This document shows, piece by piece, positions 1 through 8,477 of a stretch of 64,000 bases of DNA (its first letter is position 1; each line of letters opens with the position of its first letter). Location: the NCBI GenBank assembly GCA_947259925.1, contig CAMYOG010000034.1, positions 1 through 64,000 on the forward strand, given 5' to 3'. Source of the DNA: Thermoanaerobaculia bacterium. GTDB lineage: Bacteria; Acidobacteriota; Thermoanaerobaculia; Multivoradales; JAHEKO01. Under the pieces are notes generated by a model, which was not told the origin of the DNA, ran no database searches, and was given only the letters and a program-made list of their open reading frames with translations. Both the position numbers and the translations under genes were made by a program.

Positions 1-43
1 CGACGACGGCTGCCAACACACACCACAAACACAACCCACCCGG

Positions 44-87
44 GTGTTACCCATGTACCCGGTCTGGAGTGTTACCTATGTGCCCGG
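44..87. repeat. Pair of 19-bp direct repeats, possible IS end
   Basis: Two copies of GTGTTACCYATGTRCCCGG lie at 44-62 and 69-87, so the period is exactly 25 bp. Short repeats of this kind beside a window edge resemble the multiple end repeats of IS21/IS481-like elements. No transposase is visible, because any element body would lie to the left of position 1. The repeat is seen directly; its assignment to an insertion sequence is inference. Confidence 0.45.
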
Positions 88-108
88 CTGCTCGGGGGGC
101 GATCCGAT

Positions 109-1119
109 CTACTCCAGAGGCCAGATCGGCGACAGCATCCAGTCCTCGCGATCCTGGATCGTCGCGTCGGCGGTCGCTGGCGTGATCGTCTCGCCCGGGC
201 TGCCACGCTCGAGCAGACTCTGATACTCGGCGCGGTTCGAGGTCACCGCCGGCCGCAGCCAATCGGGCGCTCGGTCGCCGGCCAGATCCCGAGTCAGCTC
301 GAAGGGGACGAAGAAGGCGTCTCCGACCTCCTCGATCAGGCCTCGGCGTCGGGCGTCCGAGGCGAGGCGCAGGTAGGTGGCGCGGATCGGGTTGAGAGCG
401 CGCCGGTACGCTTCGCGAAACTCGCCCCGCAACGGATGCGCACGGTCCGCGTCACCGAGCGCCGGAACTTCGTCGAGCCGTCTCGCGACCACCTGCTCGA
501 CGCCCTCCGAATCGCTCCAGGGGTCGGTCATCGGGTCGACGACCCCGAGGCTCGACAGGTCGGCTCGAGCGCCGGTGTGGACCGCGAACGCCTCCCGACC
601 CAGACAGCGGCCGAGCCGCCGCCCCCGCTCTCGCTCGGCACGCCGCTCGAAAGAGGCGACCAGCTCTCCCAGAAGCGCGTCGTCGAGCGTCGGCTGGAAA
701 GCGGCGACGGCCGACCGGAAGAGCTCCCAGAGCTGTGCACTGGACTCGCCGGGCGGCGCCGCCACTGGCCGAGGACGGCGAGCGAAGCGGAGCCTGAGCC
801 GGGTGCGGTGAAACGCGAGTGCACCCCTGAGCGCGCCGCGCGGGATGGCGCGACGGCCACCCGGATCGAGGCAAGCGCCGAGGAGCGCCTCGGCGGCAGG
901 TCCGTCGCTCGAGATCTCGCCCAGCCGGTCACGGTCCAGAAAGACGCGGAGTCCGACGATCCGGACCGGCGCGCCCTCCGGCATCGGCGCTCCGAGGCTG
1001 TGGAAGGCGAAGCGCACACCGGTCGTGATCACATGCTTCAGCAGGGTCGCTCCGAAGTGCGACAGGGGAGGCTGGGGGCCGGGCAGGAGAAGGGAGCGAC
1101 TACTCTCGGGCAGGCGCAC
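109..1119 (-). CDS. Hypothetical protein, weakly PEP-utilising-enzyme-like
   Basis: An Arg- and Glu-rich, largely helical protein of 336 aa with no signal peptide or membrane segment; the start is a GTG at 1119. I do not recognise it firmly. Around residues 250-290 it reads RLASDARRRGLIEEVGD and then AFFVPFEL. This resembles the helical linker of PEP-synthase and rifampicin-phosphotransferase-like proteins, where a segment of the form RGxIxxxxDVFFL precedes the swivelling domain. No ATP-grasp or catalytic-His domain is present, so it would be only a piece of such an enzyme. The opposite-strand frames here look like shadows. Function unknown. Confidence 0.55.
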   Translation of the reverse strand: MRLPESSRSLLLPGPQPPLSHFGATLLKHVITTGVRFAFHSLGAPMPEGAPVRIVGLRVFLDRDRLGEISSDGPAAEALLGACLDPGGRRAIPRGALRGALAFHRTRLRLRFARRPRPVAAPPGESSAQLWELFRSAVAAFQPTLDDALLGELVASFERRAERERGRRLGRCLGREAFAVHTGARADLSSLGVVDPMTDPWSDSEGVEQVVARRLDEVPALGDADRAHPLRGEFREAYRRALNPIRATYLRLASDARRRGLIEEVGDAFFVPFELTRDLAGDRAPDWLRPAVTSNRAEYQSLLERGSPGETITPATADATIQDREDWMLSPIWPLE

Positions 1120-1166
1120 GGAGGCACCCTATATCAGCCATTGGCGGGACAAGCTCAATTCACTAA

Positions 1167-1664
1167 GTTCCATCGGCTTCCGACGGCCGGCCGGTCTCGT
1201 ACCTCTTCGATCTGATCGTCGATACCCTGACGGCGGACAAGGAGGACGAGCCCGGTCCGCCCACTCTGGTCCGGTCCTCTTCGGCGAGCGAAGAGCTGCT
1301 CGCCCGCCTGACAGATCGGGACTACCTGGGGGGCATGGAGGGGGCGCGGCGAGCGCTCGAGCGCCTGGCTCGCCTCGCTGCCGAGCGGCAGGTGCCGGTC
1401 ATCCTCATGATGCTGGGCGCGGGCTCGGGGAGCCGCGCCGCGGCTCGCGATACCGCTCGGGAGCTTGGCTTTCACTCCGTCAACGCCCTGCCCAGCTTCA
1501 GGGAGCGGCTGGTCGCCGACGGCGTCGAGCTGACCCGTGAGGAGTGGCGGAAGGCCTACTTCGGCCGTGGTGATCTGCCGACCGAGCTAGCGCACCGAGC
1601 CTACGCCGATCTCCTGTTCGACACGCTGGTCGAGCTGGAGATGGCACCGGCGAGCGAAGGCTGA
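1167..1664 (+). pseudogene. SGNH/GDSL hydrolase remnant lacking its N-terminus
   Basis: The open frame begins right after a stop at 1164-1166 with no ATG, GTG or TTG until 1335. It reads SYLFDLIVDTLTAD, then a predicted helix, VPVILMMLGAGSGS, and finally RGDLPTELAHRAYADLLFD. The last part looks like the C-terminal block of SGNH hydrolases, where a His near the end completes the catalytic site and is followed by helix xAxxLxxxL. The N-terminal GDS nucleophile block is missing. A 109-aa protein could start at the ATG at 1335, but it would lack the catalytic Ser. I read it as a 5'-truncated gene. Confidence 0.55.
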
Positions 1665-1824
1665 TCAGGGCGCGGGCAGGCCTCGCGAGGTCTCGGTGCG
1701 GCCATGGGTGAGAACCGCCGAACGGGTTGGTCGAAGGGCTCGACGAGATTTCGGCCGGGAGCGCACCAGAATTGCTACTATTGACCGGCAAATCAACTGT
1801 TCGACTCGTCTGGGAGGCAACCCT

Positions 1825-4239
1825 ATGAGTAGCAGAAGGCTCTTCAGTGTGCTGTTGTTGTCGGGTCTCTTGCTGTCCCCCTTCGCCATGGCGCAGGGCA
1901 GTGGGAGCATTATCGGAACGGTCAGCCGGGAATCGGGCGCCGGCATAGGCGGTGTCGCCGTGGTCGTGAACGAGCTCGGCCTGGCCGAGCTGACGGACTC
2001 GAACGGCACCTTCGCTTTCTCGGGTGTCGCCGAGGGCACCTACTCGCTCACCTTCACGCTCGGCGACAACGTCGCCACCGAGGAGGGCATCGAGGTGACC
2101 GCGGGCCAGTCGACGGAGGTGGACAAGTCGGTCGATTGGAACATCGCCTTCGCCGAGACGATCACCGTGGTCTCGGCGTCCCGGCGCACGGAGCGGATCG
2201 TCGAGGCGCCGGCGGCGGTCACCGTCATCACCGAGGCGGAGATCGAGCGCCAGGCCTCGCACGGCCAGCTGCCGAAAGTGCTCGAGTTCACCCCCGGTGC
2301 CGAGGTCACCCAGAGCGGCGTCTACGACTACAACTTCAACACCCGCGGCTTCAACTCGTCGCTCACGCGCCGGGTAGCGACCCTGATCGACGGCCGCGAC
2401 CCGTCGGTACCCTTCCTGGGTGCGCAGGAGTGGGCCGCGATCAGCTTTCCACTCGACGACCTCGCCAATGTCGAGCTGGTGCGGGGCCCGAGCGCGGCCC
2501 TCTACGGCGCCAACGCTTCGAGTGGCGTCCTGAACATGATCACCCGCGAGCCGCGCGCCAGCCAGGGCGGGCAGGTCCGCCTGACCGGCGGTGAGCTGTC
2601 GACCTTGAACGCCGACCTCCGCTGGGCCGGGCACCTGGGCAACGAGTTCTACCTCAAGATCAACGGCGGCTACCGCGGCCACGGCGACTTCACGGTCTCG
2701 CGGAACGTCACCGTCGAGTACCCGGGTCTGCCGATGGAGGTCGTGCCGCTCGATCCGGAGGACGACAACGAGATCACCTTCTACGGCGTGCGGCTCGACA
2801 AGCACTTCAACGACGGCGGCCTGCTGACGTTCGAAGGCGGCGACCTGAGCCTGGAAGGCCCGGCCTTCCAGACCGGTATCGGACGGGTCCAGCTCCAGGA
2901 CGTCGAACGACCCTGGGGGCGCGTGAACTACAGCCGACCGCACTGGAACTTCCTGATCTTCCAGACCAAGCGCGAGGCCTCGGGGCAGAAGGCGCTCTCC
3001 TCGGGGGCGGACATCCCCCTCGACACCGAGCGGGTGGCGTTCGAGATCCAGACCAACTGGAGCTTCGCCGACGACAAGGCGCGCATCGTGCTGGGCGTGT
3101 CGGCGGCCGAGGAGGACATCGACTCGTTCAATCCGGCGACCGGTCGGCAGAGCTTGATCTTCGCGCCGGTCAGCAACGATAAGTCGGCAGCATTCGGTCA
3201 GCTCGATTGGAACATCACGGACAAGGTCAAGCTGGTGCTCGCCGGCCGTCTGGACGAGAACGATCTCCACGACTCGCAGTTCTCGCCCAAGGGCTCGCTG
3301 GTCTACAGCGCGACCCCGAACCACAACTTCCGCCTGAGCTACAACGAGGCGTTTCAGGTAGCCAACTACTCCGAGTTCTTCCTCCAGGCGCCGGTGGCGC
3401 CGCCGATCGGTCTGCAGCCGTTCGAGGCGCTCTGCATCGCCGGCGGCACGACCTGCGGCTTCGCTCCCGGCCCGACGCCGGTGCTGGCGGTCGGTAACGC
3501 GGCGCTGGAGCTCGAAGAGGTGAGGACCGCGGAGATCGGCTACAGCGGCATCCTCGGCGGCAAGGCGTTTCTGACCATCGACTACTACAACAGCGAGAAC
3601 GAGAACTTCATCACCGATCTGCTGCCGCAGCTGGGAACGAGTCTCGGCCGGGTCAATCCCGCGTTCGGTCTCTATCAGCCGCCGGCGGATCTGGGCGAGC
3701 CGTTCCGGTCGCTGCTGCTCTCGAACCTGCTGGCGGCGCTCGGTCCCAGCTTCTTCATCCTGTCGAACAACTTCGACGGCAGCCCGATCCTGGTCGGCGC
3801 CTCCTACACCAACTTCGGTGAGGTCGACACGCAGGGAGTGGATCTCGGGCTCAACTACTACATCGACGACAGGTGGACGTTCAACCTGAGCTACTCCTGG
3901 TTCGATTTCGACATCGTCAACCCGCAGCCGGGCCTGAGCCAGCTGCTGTTGCCGAACTCGCCCGAGAACAAGGCGAGCGCCGGCATCGCGTACATCGCCG
4001 ATCGCTGGGACTTCTCGTTCTCCGGTCGTTGGGTCGAGGATTTCCTGTGGGCGGTCGGTCCGTTCCAGGGGCCGGTGCCGTCATACGAGACGTTCGATCT
4101 GAACGGCAACTACGACATCAACGAGAACGTTCGAATCGGCATCCAGGTCTCGAATCTGTTCGACAACGAGCACTGGGAGTCGTTCGGTGGTGATGTCCTC
4201 GAGCGACGGGCGCTGGCGAACGTTCTCTTCAGCTGGTAG
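1825..4239 (+). CDS. TonB-dependent receptor with carboxypeptidase-regulatory-like domain
   Basis: An 804-aa outer-membrane receptor. The ATG at 1825 follows a GGGAGG ribosome site and begins a signal peptide ending near FAMAQG. An upstream in-frame GTG at 1696 gives an Arg-rich extension that does not fit a secreted protein. Residues about 25-105 form a CarboxypepD_reg-like beta-sandwich (GTVSRESGAGIGGVAVVV). The plug domain follows (TVVSASRRTERIVEAPAAVTVI, then VELVRGPSAALYGANASSGV), and a 22-strand-type barrel ends in an aromatic residue (LFSW). Such receptors import ligands with TonB energy. The ligand cannot be told from the sequence. It is transcribed alone and followed by a strong hairpin. 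Confidence 0.93.
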   Translation: MSSRRLFSVLLLSGLLLSPFAMAQGSGSIIGTVSRESGAGIGGVAVVVNELGLAELTDSNGTFAFSGVAEGTYSLTFTLGDNVATEEGIEVTAGQSTEVDKSVDWNIAFAETITVVSASRRTERIVEAPAAVTVITEAEIERQASHGQLPKVLEFTPGAEVTQSGVYDYNFNTRGFNSSLTRRVATLIDGRDPSVPFLGAQEWAAISFPLDDLANVELVRGPSAALYGANASSGVLNMITREPRASQGGQVRLTGGELSTLNADLRWAGHLGNEFYLKINGGYRGHGDFTVSRNVTVEYPGLPMEVVPLDPEDDNEITFYGVRLDKHFNDGGLLTFEGGDLSLEGPAFQTGIGRVQLQDVERPWGRVNYSRPHWNFLIFQTKREASGQKALSSGADIPLDTERVAFEIQTNWSFADDKARIVLGVSAAEEDIDSFNPATGRQSLIFAPVSNDKSAAFGQLDWNITDKVKLVLAGRLDENDLHDSQFSPKGSLVYSATPNHNFRLSYNEAFQVANYSEFFLQAPVAPPIGLQPFEALCIAGGTTCGFAPGPTPVLAVGNAALELEEVRTAEIGYSGILGGKAFLTIDYYNSENENFITDLLPQLGTSLGRVNPAFGLYQPPADLGEPFRSLLLSNLLAALGPSFFILSNNFDGSPILVGASYTNFGEVDTQGVDLGLNYYIDDRWTFNLSYSWFDFDIVNPQPGLSQLLLPNSPENKASAGIAYIADRWDFSFSGRWVEDFLWAVGPFQGPVPSYETFDLNGNYDINENVRIGIQVSNLFDNEHWESFGGDVLERRALANVLFSW

Positions 4240-4261
4240 AGCCGAAGAGCGAGATCACGTC

Positions 4262-4285
4262 ACGGGCGGCCGGAAGGCCGCCCGT
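4262..4285 (+). terminator. Rho-independent-type hairpin after the TonB receptor
   Basis: A perfect 10-bp stem, ACGGGCGGCC pairing with GGCCGCCCGT around a GGAA loop, starts 23 nt after the receptor stop codon and is followed by CTCGTTTC. The T tract is short for an intrinsic terminator, but the stem is very stable and sits where the transcription unit should end. Confidence 0.75.
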
Positions 4286-4399
4286 CTCGTTTCTGGACGT
4301 GGGATGGGATCCGGCGCTCCTCCGGAAAAGCGTGTCCGCCCCTTTCTTGGCGGCTGCCCATCTAGTAGGTTTGAGGCTCTCCGTGGAGAGGGAGGTGAC

Positions 4400-4930
4400 A
4401 TGAGATTCGGGCTGGTGTTTCTTGCGCTCTGTCTGGTGGCCGGGGTCGCTCCGGCAGCGATCGAAGTGGAGGTCGCGCGGCATGCGGACGTCGACTACTC
4501 GAAGTACCAGTCGTTCAGCTTCAAGGTGAAGGAGGGTATGCCTCCCGACCAGCCCCTGGGCGAGAACGGCGCGACCCTCAAGGTCGTCCGCGAGGAGGCA
4601 GCCAAGGTGCTCCTGGGACGCGGCCTGACCCGGGTCGAGGGCGGCGACGCGGACATGTGGATCACCTTCTTCGGGCTGGTCCAGGAGAGCCTCTCCGTGG
4701 AGGGCTCCAGGAAGGGCGTCGGCGGCGGCGTGACCTGGGTGGGCGATCCAGGTGCGCACTCGAGTCGAACGGTGATCCAGGGGACGCTGCTGGTCGAGAT
4801 CTTCGACGGTGAGAGCGGCGAGCGGATCTGGAGCGGTTGGGCGACCGCCGAGGCGGCCCAGCGCGGCAAGCTCCGCGCTCGCGCCGGCAAGGCGACGCGC
4901 AAGATTCTCGAAGAGTTTCCGAAGAAGTGA
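4400..4930 (+). CDS. DUF4136-like secreted protein
   Basis: A 176-aa protein whose ATG at 4400 follows a strong GGAGGT site. It has a cleavable signal peptide (FLALCLVAGVAPAAIE) without a lipobox cysteine. The mature part shows the DUF4136 pattern: a start of the form DVDYSKYQSFSF, a central helix with VREEAAKVLLGRGLTRVEGGDADMWI, and an ending GTLLVEIFDGESGERIWSGWA. Members of this family are periplasmic or outer-membrane-associated proteins of unknown function. It is the first gene of an efflux operon and its stop overlaps the next start by 4 nt (GTGA), so it is probably part of, or co-made with, the RND machinery. A paralogue lies at 45815-46414. Confidence 0.85.
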   Translation: MRFGLVFLALCLVAGVAPAAIEVEVARHADVDYSKYQSFSFKVKEGMPPDQPLGENGATLKVVREEAAKVLLGRGLTRVEGGDADMWITFFGLVQESLSVEGSRKGVGGGVTWVGDPGAHSSRTVIQGTLLVEIFDGESGERIWSGWATAEAAQRGKLRARAGKATRKILEEFPKK

Positions 4931-7377
4931 GCTGGGGGGCGAAGCTCGGGCAGGCGCCGATCTGGGCGATCGGCCTGATCCTGCTGTCCGCCGTGGCCGC
5001 CGCACAGCCCGAGGAGCTGCCGGTCGTCCGCATCGGCGTGATCGTCGATGGGCCGTGGGAGCAGAACGAGACCGTCCGTCGCCTGACGATCGACGAGGTG
5101 ACGACCCTGACCGAGGGCGAGTTCGACGTCCGCTTCCCGGCCGAGGCGTATCTGATCGGCGACTGGAGCTATCAGACGGCGCGCGACAACCTCGAGCGGC
5201 TCCTGCGCTCGCCGGACGTCGACATCATCATCACCTGGGGGATTCTCGTCTCTCATGCTGTCTGCTGCTACGCCGACCTGCCCAAGCCGGTGGTCGCGGC
5301 CGCGGTGATCGATCCGGTGCTCCAGGGGCTGCCCAATAAAGGCGGAGCGAGTGGGGTCCCGAATCTGAGCTACGTGGAGTTCGAGAACAAGATCGATCGG
5401 GAGATCGCCATCTTCCGGCAGATCGTTTCCTTCAGCCGTCTCGACTTCCTGATCAACACAAACTTCGTCGAGGCGATCCCGGAGCTCCCGGGGCGCACGT
5501 TCCAGCTGGCCGCGCAGACGGGTCTCGAGGTTGGAATGATCCCGGTCGGAGACTCCGTCGAGGAGGCGCTGACGGCGATTCCCGACGACGCTGAAGCGCT
5601 CTATCTCTGGCCTCTCTTCCACCTCTCCTCGGATCAGCGCCAACGACTGATCCACGGTTTGAAGGAACGCCGGCTGCCGAGCTTCACCGCCCTCGATCTG
5701 GGCGAGGTCGCAGAAGGAGTGCTGGCGAGCGCCACGTCGAACGACTTCTTTCCGCGCCTCGCCCGCCGGGTCGCGCTCAACATCCAGCGGATCATGCTGG
5801 GAGAGAACGCCGGCCTGCTTCCGGTGCGCTTCAGCTATCGAGAGCGGACCAAGATCAACATGGCGACGGCGCGTGCTATCGGCGTATCGCCGCGCTGGGA
5901 GATCCTTCGCGAGGCCGAGCTCCTCCATACCGAGGAGTCGGGCCTCGGAACGATGTCGCTGGAGCGGGCGGTCAACGAGGCGATCGAGGCGAATCTCGAT
6001 CTGGCGGTCCGGCGGCGCGCCGTCGCCGCCGCCGCGCAGGAGATCGCGGTCGCTCGAGCCGCCTATCGCCCGCAGCTCGGACTCTCCGCGCTCGGAGTTC
6101 AGATCGATGACGATCGGGCGGCCGCCAGCTTCGGGTCGCAGGCCGAGCGCACGACCAGCGGCTCGCTGACGCTCTCGCAGCTCCTCTTCTCGGATCCCGG
6201 GCTGGCCAACATCCGGATCCAGGAGGAGCTCCAGCGCTCGCGCGAGGAGGAGCTCGAGGCGCTCCGCCTCGACATCGCACTCGAGGCGGCATCGACCTAC
6301 CTCAACCTGCTCCGAGCGAAGAGCCTGGTGCGGATTCAGCGCAGCAACCTGGAAGTGACCCGGTCGAACCTGGAGCTGGCCCGGATCCGGCGGACGATCG
6401 GCGCCGCCAACCCGGCCGAGGTCTTCCGCTGGGAGAGTCAGATCGCAACCGACCGCAAGTCGCTGGTCGAGGCGCAGGCGAGCCAGGACGCCGCCGAGAT
6501 CGTCCTCAACCGATTACTCCATCGCTCGCTCGAGCAGGGCTTTGTCTACGCCGAGGTCGAGCTCGACGATCCGGGGCTGATCACCGGCCAGGAGCGCTTC
6601 GAGGGCTATACGGAGACGCCCGCCCGCTTCCGGCTGTTTCGCGATTTCATGGTGCAGGAGGGGCTGACCGTGGCGCCGGAGCTGCGCCAGCTGGACGCCG
6701 CGATCAAGGCGCAGGAGCGGCTGCTGACGTCTCTGAGGCGCTCCTTCTGGGCGCCGACCGTGGCGCTCGAGGGGAGTCTGGAAGAGATTCTCTCGCGCGG
6801 CGGTGCCGGCTCCGCGGGCCCGGGGTTCTCGATCGGCGACCTGATGCTGCCCAGGGCCGACGACAGCTCGTGGTCGATCGGCGTCGGCGCCAGCCTGTCG
6901 TTGTACTCGGGGGGCTCGCGTCGCGCCGAGGTAATCCAGGCCGAAGAGGAGCTGACCCAGCTCACCCTGCAGTTCGACGCCGTCGCCGAGGCGATCGCCA
7001 CCCGTATCCGGGCCGGGCTGCAGATCGCTCGCGCCTCGTTCGAAGGGATCGAGCTGTCGCTCCAGGCCTCGGAGGCGGCCCGCAAGAGCCTCGATCTGGT
7101 CTCCGACGCGTATGCCCGAGGCGCGGTCTCGATCCTCGACCTGCTCGACGCACAGAACGCGGCCGTGAGCGGCGATCAGCTGTACGCCAACGCGATCTAC
7201 GACTTCTTCGTCGACCTGATGGAGATCCAACGGGCCGCCAACCGCTTCGATTTCTTCCTGTCGGCAGCGGAACGCGATCTCTGGTACGAGCGGCTGGAGG
7301 ACTACTTCGATCGCGCGGGCGTCAGACGCTCCGAAGCCAGGCACGACCCGCCAATACGACTGGAGATGGAACGATGA
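4927..7377 (+). CDS. Solute-binding protein fused to a TolC-family outer-membrane channel
   Basis: 816 aa from a GTG at 4927 that overlaps the DUF4136 stop. A signal peptide (IGLILLSAVAAAQ) is followed by an ABC-type periplasmic binding domain at about residues 35-330: VVRIGVIVDGPW, DVDIIITWGILVSHAV, KPVVAAAVIDPV, YLWPLFHLSS. This resembles the TrpX/PF04392 family of solute-binding proteins. From about residue 345 to 790 it is an outer-membrane efflux protein: SLERAVNEAIEANLDLAV, then long coiled-coil helices and the second repeat ending SILDLLDAQNAAV. A TolC protomer is normally about 450 aa, so the N-domain is a true extra. No frameshift is visible. As the operon's only outer-membrane factor it should pair with the adaptor and pump downstream. 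Ligand sensing or capture is inference. Confidence 0.9.
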   Translation: MSWGAKLGQAPIWAIGLILLSAVAAAQPEELPVVRIGVIVDGPWEQNETVRRLTIDEVTTLTEGEFDVRFPAEAYLIGDWSYQTARDNLERLLRSPDVDIIITWGILVSHAVCCYADLPKPVVAAAVIDPVLQGLPNKGGASGVPNLSYVEFENKIDREIAIFRQIVSFSRLDFLINTNFVEAIPELPGRTFQLAAQTGLEVGMIPVGDSVEEALTAIPDDAEALYLWPLFHLSSDQRQRLIHGLKERRLPSFTALDLGEVAEGVLASATSNDFFPRLARRVALNIQRIMLGENAGLLPVRFSYRERTKINMATARAIGVSPRWEILREAELLHTEESGLGTMSLERAVNEAIEANLDLAVRRRAVAAAAQEIAVARAAYRPQLGLSALGVQIDDDRAAASFGSQAERTTSGSLTLSQLLFSDPGLANIRIQEELQRSREEELEALRLDIALEAASTYLNLLRAKSLVRIQRSNLEVTRSNLELARIRRTIGAANPAEVFRWESQIATDRKSLVEAQASQDAAEIVLNRLLHRSLEQGFVYAEVELDDPGLITGQERFEGYTETPARFRLFRDFMVQEGLTVAPELRQLDAAIKAQERLLTSLRRSFWAPTVALEGSLEEILSRGGAGSAGPGFSIGDLMLPRADDSSWSIGVGASLSLYSGGSRRAEVIQAEEELTQLTLQFDAVAEAIATRIRAGLQIARASFEGIELSLQASEAARKSLDLVSDAYARGAVSILDLLDAQNAAVSGDQLYANAIYDFFVDLMEIQRAANRFDFFLSAAERDLWYERLEDYFDRAGVRRSEARHDPPIRLEMER

Positions 7378-8477
7378 GTCACTGGAGAACCGGCAGCGTC
7401 CTGGTGCTCGCCCTGATGGGTGCCGCCTGCGGCGACGACGCGGAGGAGGCCGCACCGGCTCTGAGGCCGGTGCGGTACGAGCGGGTCGCGACCGACTCGC
7501 TCTCGATCTCGCGCAGCCTGGCGGCCGTCGTCCGAGCGGGGGTCGAATCGCGGCTCAGCTTCCGCGTCGGCGGCAGCATCGAGCGGCTCGACGTGGTCGT
7601 CGGCTCGTCGGTCCGGCGGGGTCAGATCCTGGCGCGATTGGACCCGACCGACTTCGAGCTGCGGGTCGAGGAGGCCAAGGCGGCGCTCGCCCAGGCGCAG
7701 GCGAGCCTGCGCCGTACCGAGGCCGACTTCGATCGGGTCCGGGCGCTCTACGAGAACAACAACGCCTCCAAGGCCGAGCTCGACGCCGCGCGCGCCAGCG
7801 CCGAGTCGAGCGAGGCCCAGGTCGACGCGATCACCAAGCAGCTCGAGCAAGCGAACCAGCAGCTCGGGTACACGGTGCTGCTCGCGCCGACCGACGGCGC
7901 GATCGCATCGGTCGAAGTCGAGGTGAACGAGAACGTCCAGGGCGGCGACGAGGTCTGCCTGCTGATCTCCGGTGGCTCCCCCGAGGTGGTGATTCCGGTG
8001 CCCGAGGTGATGATCGGCTCGGTCCGTCCGGGGCAGCGCGTGTCGGTCGCCCTGGACGCGCTGCCGGGCGAGGCCTTCGAAGCCGAGGTGACCGAGGTCG
8101 GGGTGGCGGTCACCGGGGCGTCGACGACCTATCCGGTGACGGCGCGCCTGCTCGATTCGAACATCAGGATCCGCGCCGGCATGGCCGCCGAGACGACCTT
8201 CAAGTTCGAGCAGGAGGGCGGCGACGATCGTATCTTCGTGCCTGGCGTGTCGGTCGGGGAGGACCGCGACGGCAGGTACGTCTTCGTACTGGACCGGACG
8301 GGCGAGCGCGAGGGGCTGGTACGGCGTCGTGGCGTGACCATCGGAGCGACGAGTGAAACCGGAATCGAGATCCTGGAGGGGCTGTCCGAGGACGAGCTCG
8401 TGGTCACCGCCGGTGTGCGCCGACTGACCGACGGCATGCGGGTAGCGGTACTCGAATCCGACGAGGTCGGGGGATGA
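7374..8477 (+). CDS. RND efflux periplasmic adaptor (HlyD/MFP family)
   Basis: A 367-aa membrane-fusion protein. The ATG overlaps the preceding stop by 4 nt. The N-terminus (LVLALMGAACGDD) looks like a lipoprotein signal with an imperfect lipobox. The biotinyl-lipoyl half motifs are SFRVGGSIERLDVVVGSSVRR with GQILARLD before, and LAPTDGAIASVEVEVNENV after, an alpha-hairpin (about residues 100-160) rich in Ala and Glu. Beta-barrel and membrane-proximal domains follow, ending GVRRLTDGMRV. It should bridge the RND pump and the fused TolC-like channel of the same operon. Confidence 0.93.
   Translation: MSHWRTGSVLVLALMGAACGDDAEEAAPALRPVRYERVATDSLSISRSLAAVVRAGVESRLSFRVGGSIERLDVVVGSSVRRGQILARLDPTDFELRVEEAKAALAQAQASLRRTEADFDRVRALYENNNASKAELDAARASAESSEAQVDAITKQLEQANQQLGYTVLLAPTDGAIASVEVEVNENVQGGDEVCLLISGGSPEVVIPVPEVMIGSVRPGQRVSVALDALPGEAFEAEVTEVGVAVTGASTTYPVTARLLDSNIRIRAGMAAETTFKFEQEGGDDRIFVPGVSVGEDRDGRYVFVLDRTGEREGLVRRRGVTIGATSETGIEILEGLSEDELVVTAGVRRLTDGMRVAVLESDEVGG

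Noticed and set aside
436..1215. 259-codon plus-strand frame over the first gene
   Set aside because: The opposite strand (109-1119) has the more protein-like sequence with helical periodicity; this frame is Arg/Glu-rich shadow.
1498..3324. 608-codon minus-strand frame
   Set aside because: Antisense of the TonB receptor and of the SGNH remnant, with no recognisable domain.
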